A stretch of DNA of 60,407 nucleotides, taken from contig JAFWXS010000139.1 in the NCBI GenBank assembly GCA_017517925.1, positions 1-60,407 on the forward strand, written 5' to 3'. The notes below the pieces were generated by a model. It was not told the DNA's origin and searched no databases. It saw nothing but the letters and a program-made list of their open reading frames with translations. Shown in pieces: positions 51,462-60,310 of this stretch (position 1 is its first letter; each line of letters opens with the position of its first letter). Origin of the DNA: Bacteroidaceae bacterium. GTDB taxonomy: Bacteria > Bacteroidota > Bacteroidia > Bacteroidales > Bacteroidaceae. The position numbers and the translations under genes were made by a program.

Positions 51462-53111
51462 ATGATACAGATACGTTGCATTAATAATGGTGAGACGAAA
51501 CAGTTTGCTCCAGGGATAAATCTTCAGGAGGTATACGATGCCTTTGCGCTCGGCTTGCCTTATGGCGCGGTAAGTGCCCGTGTAAACAATAAGGTGGAGG
51601 GATTGGCTTTTAAGGTATACAATCACAAGGACGTGGAGTTTCTCGACATCACCTCCAGTTCGGGTATGCGCACTTATGTGCGTTCCCTTTTCTTTGTTCT
51701 TTCCAAAGCGATAAACGATCTGTATCCTAAAGGAGAGGTACTCATAGAACATCCCATATCCAAAGGCTATTTCTGTAGTCTTCGTATAGGACGTCCTGTT
51801 ACCTCTTCCGATGTAAATAATATCAAGCTGCGTATGCAGGAGATTGTCGCTGCCGACATGCCCATACACCGCATCAACTGTCCCACGGAAAAGACCATTG
51901 AGCTCTTCAACCGCGAAGGGCGCCCCGATGTGACCACCCTGCTGGAAACGACGGGCAAGCTCTACTCTACCTACTATAAACTCGATGGAAAGGTCGATTT
52001 TTACTATGGCAGCCTACTCACCTCGACGGGCAAGATACACCTATTCGAACTACAGCAGTACCATGATGGTCTGCTTCTGCGTGTGCCCAACCGTGAGAAT
52101 CCCGACACCTTGGAGGACATCGTCCGCCAGGACAAGATGCTCGGCGTCTTCAGCGTGCACCACCACTGGCAGGAGATATTGGGTGTGAGCACTGTGGGCG
52201 ACTTCAACATTGCCTGCCGCAAGGGACATGCAACCGACCTTATCAACGTGGCCGAGGCACTGCAAGAGAAACGCATTGCTGGCATCGCCGATGACATACA
52301 CCGCCGCGGTGCCCGCATCGTGCTCATCTCGGGTCCCTCCTCCTCGGGTAAGACCACCTTCAGCAAGCGCCTGTCGGTGCAGCTCATGACCAATGGGTTG
52401 CGCCCTGTAGCACTCTCGCTTGACGACTACTTTGTGGATCGTGAACATACACCGCTTGATGCCGAGGGTAACTATGACTTCGAATCGCTCTACGCTGTGG
52501 ATCTCCCCTTCTTCAACGAGCAACTGAGTGCCTTGCTCCGTGGCGATGAGGTGCAGCTCACCAAGTTTGATTTTACCACAGGAAAGCGTTTGTTTACTGA
52601 CCGTAAATTGCGTATCAACGAGCATACTGTACTCATCATCGAAGGCATCCACGCCCTCAATCCCGAGCTCACCCGGCACATCCCTGCAAAGGACAAATAC
52701 AAGGTATATGTGTCGGCACTCACCACCATCATGCTCGACAAGCACAACTACATTCCCACCACCGACAACCGCCTGCTGCGCCGCATCCTGCGCGATTACA
52801 AGTACCGCGGCTACTCGGCCGAGGATACTATATCGCGCTGGCCCAGCGTGCGTAGAGGAGAGGACAAGTGGATATTTCCCTATCAGGAGAATGCCGATAC
52901 GATGTTCAATTCGGCATTGCTTTTCGAACTTGCCATCCTGAAGAATCACCTCAGCCCTATCCTCGAGCAGGTGAAGGAGAGCTGTCCCGAATACAGCGAG
53001 GCCTACCGCTTGCGCAAGTTCCTGCAATACTTCGAGTCCATCCCCGACAATGGCCTGCCTCCAACATCCCTGCTGCGTGAGTTCTTGGGGGGGAGCAGCT
53101 TTGAGTATTGA
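51462..53111 (+). CDS. Nucleoside kinase with TGS/SAD-like N-terminal region
   Basis: A 549-residue cytosolic kinase. The N-terminal 60 residues look like a TGS-type domain, followed by a region resembling the threonyl-tRNA synthetase second additional domain (ISKGYFCSL), then the P-loop kinase domain (residues about 285-500) with ISGPSSSGKTTFSKRLSVQL, SLDDYFVDREHTP and IIEGIHALNPELT, related to uridine kinase and phosphoribulokinase. This architecture is common in Bacteroidetes and Firmicutes proteins annotated as nucleoside kinases. The substrate nucleoside is not readable. It stands 29 nt after the DUF4091 gene. Confidence 0.88.
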   Translation: MIQIRCINNGETKQFAPGINLQEVYDAFALGLPYGAVSARVNNKVEGLAFKVYNHKDVEFLDITSSSGMRTYVRSLFFVLSKAINDLYPKGEVLIEHPISKGYFCSLRIGRPVTSSDVNNIKLRMQEIVAADMPIHRINCPTEKTIELFNREGRPDVTTLLETTGKLYSTYYKLDGKVDFYYGSLLTSTGKIHLFELQQYHDGLLLRVPNRENPDTLEDIVRQDKMLGVFSVHHHWQEILGVSTVGDFNIACRKGHATDLINVAEALQEKRIAGIADDIHRRGARIVLISGPSSSGKTTFSKRLSVQLMTNGLRPVALSLDDYFVDREHTPLDAEGNYDFESLYAVDLPFFNEQLSALLRGDEVQLTKFDFTTGKRLFTDRKLRINEHTVLIIEGIHALNPELTRHIPAKDKYKVYVSALTTIMLDKHNYIPTTDNRLLRRILRDYKYRGYSAEDTISRWPSVRRGEDKWIFPYQENADTMFNSALLFELAILKNHLSPILEQVKESCPEYSEAYRLRKFLQYFESIPDNGLPPTSLLREFLGGSSFEY

Positions 53112-53411
53112 GTTGATTCTCTTACTCTTAAGCCAATAATATTTTGAAATGTGGAGGGGGTCCCGTAGGTACGTTCGTTTCTATGCTCCGGCTCCCGAAG
53201 GGAAGGTGATGGTATATAAGGTCAATGGCAGTCAGCCTCGGTCAGCATGTGTTGACCGATATATTTTGCAGACACACAAGGCGTAGTGGCGGATTCCGGT
53301 CAGCAGGTCAGTTGATTTCGGGAGACCTGTTTTTATATAATAGGGATGTCATTATTTCTCTTAGCCGAATTTTTGTGTTACTTTTGCATCGAGAAAAACA
53401 ATCTGACATTG
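53112..53411 (+). other. Intergenic region before rpoN
   Basis: About 300 nt. The 3' end holds the predicted rpoN promoter: TTTC (53355-53358), 20 nt, TACTTTTG (53379-53386), an exact -7 box. A 45-codon open frame (53149-53286) has no ribosome-binding signal or recognisable content. No terminator of quality is visible after the nucleoside kinase. Confidence 0.6.
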
Positions 53412-54857
53412 ATGAATAGCAAAGCGTCACAGATACAGGTACAGGGCCAGCAGATGGTGCAGACGCAGGGACTGTCGCCCCTGCAGGTACTGATAGCGCG
53501 CCTGCTCGGGCTCACCACCGTAGAGATGGAGGAGCGCGTGCGAGGTGAGGTCATTGACAACCCCGCCCTTGAAGCCTCGGAGCCTGACACCTCTGCCGGC
53601 GTGGCCGATCGCGAGAGCGAGGGAGGCACCGAGAGCTGCGAAGAACTTATCATGGGTGACTACAGCAGCGAGGACGATATCCCCGACTACAAGCTCAACG
53701 TCCTGCCACAGAGTGCTGAGCAGCAGGCCATACAGTATGCCGACATGCCTTCCTTCTACGACTATTTGTTGGGTCAGCTTCGTGAACAACCCCTCACCGA
53801 GGAGCAGACCACCATCGGTGAATACCTCATCGGATCGTTTGACGAGGACGGCCTGCTCCACAAGTCCCTGCTGAATATTGCCGACGAATTGGCTATCTAT
53901 CATGGTATTGATTCTGACGAACACGCCATAGAGTATGTGTTGCGCTGTATCCAGCAATTTGACCCTGCAGGTATCGGTGCACGTAATTTACAGGAATGCC
54001 TGTTGTTGCAACTCGACCGTAAGGAGCAGACTTCGTTGGTGGAGAAACAGCGCTTGATACTTACCCAATGTTATGATGAGTTTACACACAAACGATGGGA
54101 CAAGATAGCACAGCGCCTTGGATGGTCTTCCGAAGAGATTAGCTCCATTATCGCCGGGCTGGTGAAGCTCAATCCTCGTCCGGGGAGTGCATTGAACGAT
54201 AGTTTCGGACGTAGTACAACACAAATAGTACCCGATTTCATCGTGGAAATCTTCGATGACAATATCAGCCTGAGTCTAAATAACCAAAATATACCGCAAT
54301 TACGTGTAAGTGGGGAATTCATGCAGATACTTGACGAACAGGTAGCATCTTCTAATGCTGATAGCCGCAATGCAGCACAGTTTCTCCGGCAGAAGATAGA
54401 ATCGGCCCGCGACTTCATTCATGCTATACAGCAGCGTGAGCAGACTCTCACTCGTACGATGGAGGCTATCATCACTTTGCAGCGCCCCTTCTTCCTTGAA
54501 GGTGACGAATCGCTTTTGCGTCCACTTATTCTCAAGGATGTAGCCGAATTGACGGGGTATGATATATCCACTATTTCGCGGGCTACCATTAGTAAATACG
54601 TGCAAACGCCTTTTGGAATATACCCTTTACGCTACTTCTTTGGTGATGGCATCGCCAATGCCGAGGGTGAGGAGGTTTCGGTAAAGGAGGTGCATAGTAT
54701 CATCAAAGAATTGGTTGCTGCAGAGGATAAAGTTTCTCCTCTCACCGACGAACAGCTTGTTTCCGAATTAGCTCAACGCGGGTTTCGTGTCGCTCGTCGT
54801 ACTGTAGCCAAGTATCGTGAGCAGCTGCACATTCCTGTAGCACGGATGCGAAAATGA
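53412..54857 (+). CDS. rpoN: RNA polymerase sigma-54 factor
   Basis: Alternative sigma factor recognising -24/-12 promoters and requiring AAA+ activators. The 481-residue protein has region I (ASQIQVQGQQMVQTQGLSPLQVLIARLLGLTTVEMEERVRGEV), the core-binding middle, the helix-turn-helix (LKDVAELTGYDISTISRATISKYVQTP) and the RpoN box near the C-terminus (ARRTVAKYREQLHIP). The frame is open from 53346 but region I selects 53412. No -24/-12 sites or sigma-54 activator genes were seen in this window. Confidence 0.95.
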   Translation: MNSKASQIQVQGQQMVQTQGLSPLQVLIARLLGLTTVEMEERVRGEVIDNPALEASEPDTSAGVADRESEGGTESCEELIMGDYSSEDDIPDYKLNVLPQSAEQQAIQYADMPSFYDYLLGQLREQPLTEEQTTIGEYLIGSFDEDGLLHKSLLNIADELAIYHGIDSDEHAIEYVLRCIQQFDPAGIGARNLQECLLLQLDRKEQTSLVEKQRLILTQCYDEFTHKRWDKIAQRLGWSSEEISSIIAGLVKLNPRPGSALNDSFGRSTTQIVPDFIVEIFDDNISLSLNNQNIPQLRVSGEFMQILDEQVASSNADSRNAAQFLRQKIESARDFIHAIQQREQTLTRTMEAIITLQRPFFLEGDESLLRPLILKDVAELTGYDISTISRATISKYVQTPFGIYPLRYFFGDGIANAEGEEVSVKEVHSIIKELVAAEDKVSPLTDEQLVSELAQRGFRVARRTVAKYREQLHIPVARMRK

Positions 54858-54895
54858 TGTAAAGGAAATAGGGATAGAGATGCTCTCATATCAAT

Positions 54896-56038
54896 TTACC
54901 TTACAGTAATATGCAAGCAACTTTGCTTGCGCTCGTATTTTACGTAGCAGCGGCCGGCTTTATGCATGTCATATACAGTCTGCATCAGCAACTGCAATAG
55001 CTTGGGGTCGTTGGCACGGTATTCTTCAGGCTTGTCAAAACGGACATAAGTGATGTCAACGGTCGTACCATATTGATGGCAAGAGTTTTCTGAAGCATTG
55101 ACATTGCCACTTCTGCGCAAGCGCTTGATATGATCTTTTGTGCGATACACGCTGGTAACAATAAAACGGTGGCGCCGGTCGTATCCACGGTTGTACAGTG
55201 AGTCTTGGAATGCTTCGCCCAAATCGTCAAGGAATTGTTTTGCTTTGGGGACTAAGTAGGGGGCCGAATGGATGAGCGGGTCTACCTTATATAATTTGTT
55301 TGTCTCGACGCGTAGCAGACCATACTTCCCTACCTCGAGCTCTTCTATGGTAAGTGTGTGGGGTGTACCATTTGCTTGGGCTGCTACAAGCTGTGTATCG
55401 TTGAGGTCATGGAATATCTGTGGATAATTACGGTAGGGGTCGCGGCGGTCCTTCTTATCGGGATTTCGGTTCGGCTTCTCGATGAGTTTTGCTGTTATGG
55501 GGATATTCTCTATCACATATTGCCGCAGATGGAAGTGGCAGATGCCTCGCATGTTGTAGCCTCCTGCGACTATCAGTGCGGTAATGGCCAATGTGCCTCC
55601 TAATAGTGCCATACCCTTCTTGCATACGATAGGTCCTCCTGTGAACCGTGTCACCATCCGCAAATATTTACGTAGCCATCCTTTGCCATACCATTTGAGG
55701 ATTTGCGCCATGAAGGGGGCAATAGAGAGTCCTATCTTATATCCTAACAAATCGTGTGGTGTAGTAAATACACCACATAGTGCCATTATGAGCAGATATA
55801 TGGGATAACCTATGTAGCCCAATTGGCGTACAGGCCATCTTAGTACATTGCTGCCAATGAGGAAGCAGATGGTGAAAGCGGTGAGAAACAATATTACTTT
55901 CCATCGGAACCACACACGCACCGTATAGTCGTCGCTCACGAAAAGCATACCTACCATATCGGTGAGTAGGAAAAGAATGCCCACCAGCGGTATCAACTGG
56001 GCAGCGAACAGGATGACATCTTTACGCGTAATATTCAT
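54896..56038 (-). CDS. Membrane protein with M15-like peptidase domain (DUF5715 type)
   Basis: A 380-residue protein with four or so N-terminal TM helices (about 10-32, 46-63, 78-93, 145-160) and a periplasmic C-terminal domain (about 220-380). The latter has VTSVYRTKDH, then the SxHxxGxxxD pattern of M15 DD-/LD-peptidases (S319, H321, G324, D328) and a closing E369...LHITV with H376, so zinc ligands H321, D328 and H376 are predicted. A peptidoglycan carboxypeptidase role is an inference. Its predicted promoter lies in repeat copy C, with the -7 box only 8 nt before the ATG, so the mRNA may be leaderless. Confidence 0.78.
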   Translation of the reverse strand: MNITRKDVILFAAQLIPLVGILFLLTDMVGMLFVSDDYTVRVWFRWKVILFLTAFTICFLIGSNVLRWPVRQLGYIGYPIYLLIMALCGVFTTPHDLLGYKIGLSIAPFMAQILKWYGKGWLRKYLRMVTRFTGGPIVCKKGMALLGGTLAITALIVAGGYNMRGICHFHLRQYVIENIPITAKLIEKPNRNPDKKDRRDPYRNYPQIFHDLNDTQLVAAQANGTPHTLTIEELEVGKYGLLRVETNKLYKVDPLIHSAPYLVPKAKQFLDDLGEAFQDSLYNRGYDRRHRFIVTSVYRTKDHIKRLRRSGNVNASENSCHQYGTTVDITYVRFDKPEEYRANDPKLLQLLMQTVYDMHKAGRCYVKYERKQSCLHITVR

Positions 56039-56045
56039 GGATGTG

Positions 56046-56140
56046 CAAAGTTAGTGCAAGGCGATTGGAAATGCAAGTTTACCTGCGATTTTCCGATGTA
56101 CAGCCTAACTTCCTGCTTGTGAAACAAGCTAAAGTTGGTA
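56046..56140 (-). repeat. 84-bp dispersed repeat, copy C, with promoter for the M15-like gene
   Basis: One full unit (about 56047-56130, 84 bp: AAAGTTAGTGCAAGG ... GATGTACAGCCTAAC ... GCTTGTGAAACAAGC) followed by the start of a second (AAAGTTGGTAC). On the minus strand the left edge reads CTTG (56077-56074), 20 nt, TAACTTTG (56053-56046). Confidence 0.8.
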
Positions 56141-56236
56141 CAAAATTTGGAGTATTTGTTGCATCATTGTCGAATATTTCATACCTTTGTACCGCATTGA
56201 TGGGGTATGCTTTCAATTTCGTCTCTGTCAAACGCT

Positions 56237-56322
56237 GCTCGAATGGTGGAATCGGTAGACACGAAGGACTTAAAATCCTTTGGCCAGTGATGGCTGTGCG
56301 GGTTCAAGTCCCGCTTCGAGTA
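56237..56322 (+). tRNA. tRNA-Leu (anticodon UAA)
   Basis: An 86-nt class II tRNA: acceptor GCTCGAA/TTCGAGT (one G-U pair) with discriminator A, D-arm with TGGTGGAATCGGTAGACAC, anticodon stem AAGGA/TCCTT with loop CTTAAAA (TAA), a variable arm (GGCCAGTGATGGCTG) and T-arm GCGGGTTCAAGTCCCGC. CCA is not encoded. A hairpin terminator follows. Confidence 0.95.
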
Positions 56323-56326
56323 CAAG

Positions 56327-56361
56327 AAACGTCCATTAAATCGTGATTTAGTGGACGTTTT
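56327..56361 (+). terminator. Terminator of tRNA-Leu
   Basis: A 15-bp stem (AAACGTCCATTAAAT with ATTTAGTGGACGTTT, one G-U pair) with loop CGTG, followed by TTGATTTTATT. The 56362-56484 stretch up to the next gene shows nothing else. Confidence 0.88.
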
Positions 56362-56484
56362 GATTTTATTGGATGTAGGCGAGGTATAAATGTGCAACAT
56401 TACATTGGAATTCCTCTGGAGGTTTTGTGCTGCTAATGCGGTTGTTCCACTGCCTATAAAAGGGCAAGAATCAAGAAAGGGAAA

Positions 56485-57207
56485 TCAATCTACCGATACA
56501 TATACGAACGTGTGCTCTACGAACTGCTGTTCCACCAACCCGAAGCGGATGAATTGTGCCAGCAGTTGTACGGCACGGTAACGAGGCAGACGGCCCAGCC
56601 GGGCAAAGCGGTTGAGGGTGAGCGGTTCGGGAGCTCCGGCGAGAAGCTGCAGCAACTGCTGTTCACGCGCTGTGAAGGGGAGCAGCGTGCCACCAGCTCT
56701 GTCGGCCTCGCGCCAAAGGGCCATCTGTACGGGCGAGGCCACGATGTTCTCATCGGCAATACGCACGAAGGCACACAGGCTGTCGTCGTCCAGCCGCGCA
56801 CGCACGGGGCGCACATCCGACGGCTCCACCTCGGCAATCACCACATTGTGCCCCTCCACGCGGTGTACGGTCATGTGACAGGCCACGGGCGGTACACAGT
56901 AAATGGTTGCAGCAGCCTCCACCATGTATATCTCCTCATCGCTGCGTACACCGGCTATCTTACCATTGTCCTTCACCCCGATGAGCAGGCGCCCTCCGTC
57001 GGTATTGGCAAAGGCCGAGAGGGTGCGCGCAATCTTGCGCACATCGGAGATCTCATACTTGAAATCCTGTTGCTGGTGTTCGCCTTGGGCGATGAGACGG
57101 TGTAACAAGTGGAAAGAGGAAAGTTGAAAGTGGAAAATTGAAAGAGGAAAGAGGAAAGTTGAAAGATGAAAGTTGTTGCCATCCGAATGGTGACTTTCAT
57201 CTTTCAA
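56485..57207 (-). CDS. AlbA_2 (Schlafen-type) DNA-binding/ATP-binding protein
   Basis: Up to 240 residues. The AlbA_2/Slfn core is clear: EHQQQDFKYEISDVRKIARTLSAFANTDGGRLLIGVKDNGKIAGV (about 43-87), then a beta domain and a C-terminal helix-turn-helix (EQQLLQLLAGAPEPLTLNRFARLGRLPRYRAVQLLAQFIRFG). Such proteins act as nucleic-acid-binding regulators. The first 33 residues from the ATG at 57207 are encoded by an inverted A/G-rich repeat and read as low-complexity Phe/Leu/Ser/His, so translation more likely starts at a TTG (57106, LLHRLIAQGE) inside, or this N-terminus is an accretion. Adjacent to the CCA enzyme gene (3 nt). Confidence 0.78.
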   Translation of the reverse strand: MKDESHHSDGNNFHLSTFLFPLSIFHFQLSSFHLLHRLIAQGEHQQQDFKYEISDVRKIARTLSAFANTDGGRLLIGVKDNGKIAGVRSDEEIYMVEAAATIYCVPPVACHMTVHRVEGHNVVIAEVEPSDVRPVRARLDDDSLCAFVRIADENIVASPVQMALWREADRAGGTLLPFTAREQQLLQLLAGAPEPLTLNRFARLGRLPRYRAVQLLAQFIRFGLVEQQFVEHTFVYVSVD

Positions 57208-57228
57208 CTCTCAACTTTCCACTCGCTT
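57105..57228. repeat. Purine-rich repeat with a 17-bp inverted pair
   Basis: A tract of GGAAAG, TTGAAAG and GTGGAAA units (57105-57173), then AGTTGAAAGATGAAAGT (57157-57173) perfectly inverted at 57193-57209 with a loop containing CCATTCGGATGG. The right end overlaps the last codons of the CCA enzyme gene and the left tract lies in the AlbA_2 N-terminus. Confidence 0.8.
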
Positions 57229-58653
57229 TAGTCCCATCTCCTTGGCTTTCTTCATCATGTATTCGTAGGCGGCATCGTGCTCGTTGGGGATGATGCCGTC
57301 GAGGATGGCATCCTTGATACTCATCTTGAGGGCACCCACCTCGGCACAAGGGGTGAGGCCGAAGGTGCGCATAATTTCGTCGCCATCGACGGGGGGTTGG
57401 AAGTTGCGTATGCGGTCGCGCTCCTCGAGGTCCTTGAGCTTCACGCGCACAAGACGGAAGTTGTCGAGGAAACGCTGCTTGCGCATCTCGTTCTTCGAGG
57501 TAATATCGGCTTCGCACAGCATCATCAGGTCGTCAATGTCGTCGCCCGCCTCGAAGAGCAGGCGTCGTACGGCGCTGTCGGTGACCTCCTCGTCGGCAAT
57601 CACGATGGGGCGCATGTGCAGACCCACGAGCTTCTGCACATACTTCATCTTCTCGTTCATGGGGAGCTTCATGCTGCGGAAGATATTGGGCACCATCTTC
57701 TCACCGATGAAGTTGTGGTTGTGGAAGGTCCACCCTAAGCGCTGGTCCCAGCGCTTGGTGCGCGGCTTGCCTATATCGTGCAGCAATGCCGCCCAGCGCA
57801 GCCACAGGTTGTTGGTCTGGCGGGCGATGTTGTCGAGCACCTCAAGGGTGTGGTAGAAGTTGTCCTTATGCTTGCGTCCGTTCACCGCCTCTACACCTTG
57901 CAGGGCTGCCAGCTCGGGGAAGATGAGCGGCAGCAGGCCACAGCGGTCGAGCTCCACGAAGCCTTTTGAGGGGACGGGCGAGGCGATGATCTTGTTCAGC
58001 TCGTCGATGATGCGCTCCTTGGAGATGATCTTGATGCGCTCGGCATTGCGCGTGAGCGACTCGAAGGTCTCCTCTTCGATATAGAAGTTGAGCTGCGTGG
58101 CAAAGCGTATGCAGCGCATCATGCGCAAGGGGTCGTCGCTGAAGGTCACGTCGGGATCGAGCGGTGTGCTGATGAGGCGTTCCTCCATATCGAGTAACCC
58201 GTCGAAGGGGTCGGTGAGCTCACCGTAGTGTGCTGCATTGAGGCACACGGCAAGGGCGTTGATGGTAAAGTCACGACGGTTCTGGTCATCTTCCAGGGTG
58301 CCGTCCTCTACGATGGGCTTGCGCGAATCGTGCGTGTACGACTCCTTGCGTGCTCCCACAAACTCCACCTCCATGTCGCGCCACTTAAGCTGCGCCGTGC
58401 CGAAATTGCGGAAGATGTTTACATGGGCTCCGCGTCCCAATCGCTTGCGCAGCGCCTCGGCCATCTTGATGCCGCTACCCACCACGACCACATCGATGTC
58501 CTTGGAAGGGCGATCCAGATAGAGGTCGCGCACGTAGCCGCCCACGACGTAACATTCGAGTCCCAGCTCGTCGGCCGTGTCACCGATGAGGTGAAACAAT
58601 TTGGTGTCGAATATCGTCTTCAGTTCTTCGGGTGATATATGTCGCATAATCAT
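57211..58653 (-). CDS. CCA-adding/tRNA nucleotidyltransferase with HD domain
   Basis: A 480-residue class II nucleotidyltransferase. The head domain has VVGGYVRDLYLDRPSKDIDVVVVG (GGxVRD and catalytic DxD), the neck shows DFTINALAV and DPLRMMRCIRFATQLNF, and the body contains an HD domain (LLHDIGKPRTKR) as in the E. coli CCA-adding enzyme, giving phosphatase or phosphodiesterase capacity. It probably builds or repairs the tRNA 3' CCA end, which fits the lack of encoded CCA in the nearby tRNA-Leu. A poly(A) polymerase role cannot be excluded. Its last codons coincide with the purine-rich repeat. Confidence 0.9.
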   Translation of the reverse strand: MIMRHISPEELKTIFDTKLFHLIGDTADELGLECYVVGGYVRDLYLDRPSKDIDVVVVGSGIKMAEALRKRLGRGAHVNIFRNFGTAQLKWRDMEVEFVGARKESYTHDSRKPIVEDGTLEDDQNRRDFTINALAVCLNAAHYGELTDPFDGLLDMEERLISTPLDPDVTFSDDPLRMMRCIRFATQLNFYIEEETFESLTRNAERIKIISKERIIDELNKIIASPVPSKGFVELDRCGLLPLIFPELAALQGVEAVNGRKHKDNFYHTLEVLDNIARQTNNLWLRWAALLHDIGKPRTKRWDQRLGWTFHNHNFIGEKMVPNIFRSMKLPMNEKMKYVQKLVGLHMRPIVIADEEVTDSAVRRLLFEAGDDIDDLMMLCEADITSKNEMRKQRFLDNFRLVRVKLKDLEERDRIRNFQPPVDGDEIMRTFGLTPCAEVGALKMSIKDAILDGIIPNEHDAAYEYMMKKAKEMGLKRVES

Positions 58654-58673
58654 TTTTTATTGTCAACGGACAA

Positions 58674-58690
58674 CGGACTAAAGTCCCGTC
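58674..58690. repeat. CAACGGACAACGGAC motif shared with ribD
   Basis: CAACGGACAACGGAC is found here and, in coding sequence, at 19117-19131 in ribD. The remaining gap to 58846 is T-rich and shows no gene. Confidence 0.5.
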
Positions 58691-58846
58691 CAGATGAAAG
58701 ACTATCGTTTGTTGTCTTTATTTAATCTGCGAAGTTACTCAAAAAAAACTATTTTCTCCCTCTCTCGGCTCCACCTTTTCACTTTTTTCACCTTTATCAT
58801 AGAATATATGGAAGAATAGTGCTAATTTTACGGCACGAAAACGGCC

Positions 58847-58869
58847 GTGTCATTCTGAACGAATGACAC
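58847..58869. repeat. GTGTCATTC hairpin in lipoprotein leader
   Basis: GTGTCATTC (58847-58855), loop TGAAC, inverted GAATGACAC (58861-58869): a 9-bp hairpin 17 nt before the lipoprotein ATG, with ends related to the GTCATCCTGA element at 21131. Confidence 0.65.
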
Positions 58870-58886
58870 AAAAGAGTATAACGATT

Positions 58887-59702
58887 ATGAAAACCAAGAG
58901 CATCATCCTCACCCTCGCCACAGGCCTCCTGCTGGCCAACTGCATCGAAGACATAGAGAAACAGGCACAGCCCTACTTCCTGCGTGCCCAACAATCGTAT
59001 GCAAGCCAGCAATATGCCCTTGCCAAACTGCAAATCGACAGCATCAAGCAGCTATACCCCAAGGCCTTTGATACCCGCACCCAAGCTCAGGCTCTCCTCA
59101 TTGATGTGGAACTTGCCGAAGCACGTGCCGGCAAAGCCTATACCGACAGTCTGCTCACTGCCGCCCAAGCTAAAGCAGAACCCTTGGCCAAGGTCCTCTA
59201 CTTAGACAAAGATGCCCGCTATCAGGACATAGGTACCTACTATGCCTCGCGCCACCGCACCGAGAAGAACGTGGGTAAGAGCTACCTGCGCCCACAGACC
59301 GACGAGCGCGGCACTTTTACCATCACCTCCTTTTATCGTGGCCGTGCCATAACCCCACAGACGCTTCGCTTCGCGGCTCCTGACGGCAGCTACGTAGACT
59401 TGCAGTCCACTGCCGAACCCTATGTGATGAGCGATGCCACAGGGTACACCGAGCGCACCGACTTTGCCGCCACTCCCGATGTGGCGCACTTCGTAGCCCA
59501 GCACACCACTGTCAAGGTCACGCTCATAGGAGAAAAGAGCAAGGCACAGATTCCCTTTGCCAAGGCCGAGGCACAAGCCCTCGCCCAAGTGGCCGAGTTC
59601 GCAGCCACGCTACAGTCCGTAGCCACATTGCAGTCCCAACAAGAGGAGTTGGCACGCCGTATTGCCTTCTATGAACAGCGGCAAGCACAACGACATTTCT
59701 AA
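58887..59702 (+). CDS. Lipoprotein of unknown function
   Basis: A 271-residue predicted lipoprotein (KTKSIILTLATGLLLANC, lipobox cysteine 19). The N-terminal third is helical and TPR-like (QPYFLRAQQSYASQQYALAKLQIDSIKQLYPKA), the middle is a beta domain (SYLRPQTDERGTFTITSFYRG) and the end a coiled coil (LQSVATLQSQQEELARRIAFYEQRQ). I do not recognise a named family. The ATG at 58887 starts the signal; the frame also opens at 58863. It overlaps the convergent deacetylase gene by four bases at their stops. Confidence 0.68.
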   Translation: MKTKSIILTLATGLLLANCIEDIEKQAQPYFLRAQQSYASQQYALAKLQIDSIKQLYPKAFDTRTQAQALLIDVELAEARAGKAYTDSLLTAAQAKAEPLAKVLYLDKDARYQDIGTYYASRHRTEKNVGKSYLRPQTDERGTFTITSFYRGRAITPQTLRFAAPDGSYVDLQSTAEPYVMSDATGYTERTDFAATPDVAHFVAQHTTVKVTLIGEKSKAQIPFAKAEAQALAQVAEFAATLQSVATLQSQQEELARRIAFYEQRQAQRHF

Positions 59703-60310
59703 TCAAACACCTTGAACTTGTACCCTTCGGCCAATAGCCATTCGATGGCGCGGGGTAGGGCGTAGTAGAGGTTGTGGGTGGCCCGCAAGGAGTCGTGGAA
59801 GGTGATGATGGATCCGGAGCGGGCATACCGCTTTACCTTGCGCAGCACTTGACGGCCATTGAGCTTGGGGTTGTAATCGCGCGTCACGAGATCCCACATG
59901 ACGATGCGGTAGCGCTGGCACAGTGCACGGTACTGGTTGAGGCGCATGAAGCCGTGGGGCGGACGGAAGAGGTCGGTCGTAAGGTAGCTGTTGGCCTTGT
60001 CGGTGTTGGCCACGTAGTCCTTGGTGCGCTTCTCGATGCCGCGCAGGTGGTTGTGGGTGTGATTGCCTATGTGGTGCCCGCGCTCGACGACCATCCTGTA
60101 CTCGTCGGGGTGCTTGCGTACATTGTCGCCTACCATGAAGAAGGTGGCTTTAATCTTGTACTTGTCCAACACATCGAGTACCCAAGGGGTGACCTCGGGT
60201 ATGGGGCCGTCGTCGAAGGTGAGGTATACGGCCCGCTCCGATGTATCCATCCGCCAGCATGCACGGGGGTACAGCCGGCGGATGAATTGTGGGGGTTGCT
60301 CAATGAACAT
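59699..60310 (-). CDS. Polysaccharide deacetylase (NodB/CE4)
   Basis: A 203-residue metal-dependent deacetylase acting on N- or O-acetyl groups of cell-wall or surface glycans. NodB motifs are visible: TFDDGP with D33 and D34, HIGNHTHNH with metal ligands H84 and H88, RPPHG (116-120) and DLVTRDYNP and IITFHDS near the end. No signal peptide is seen, so it may be cytosolic or anchored through its N-terminus. Its 3' end overlaps the lipoprotein gene stop by four bases. The promoter and anything upstream lie in the last 97 bases, where I see no recognisable feature. Confidence 0.9.
   Translation of the reverse strand: MFIEQPPQFIRRLYPRACWRMDTSERAVYLTFDDGPIPEVTPWVLDVLDKYKIKATFFMVGDNVRKHPDEYRMVVERGHHIGNHTHNHLRGIEKRTKDYVANTDKANSYLTTDLFRPPHGFMRLNQYRALCQRYRIVMWDLVTRDYNPKLNGRQVLRKVKRYARSGSIITFHDSLRATHNLYYALPRAIEWLLAEGYKFKVFD

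Noticed and set aside
53149-53286. A 45-codon open frame with ATG before rpoN (…FYAPAPEGKVMVYKVNG…)
   Set aside because: No ribosome-binding signal, no family match I recognise, and short length in a non-coding gap; could be a remnant but evidence is too thin.
56041-56346. 101-codon plus-strand frame across repeat copy C and the tRNA
   Set aside because: It runs through the tRNA-Leu gene and the dispersed repeat; not a plausible protein.
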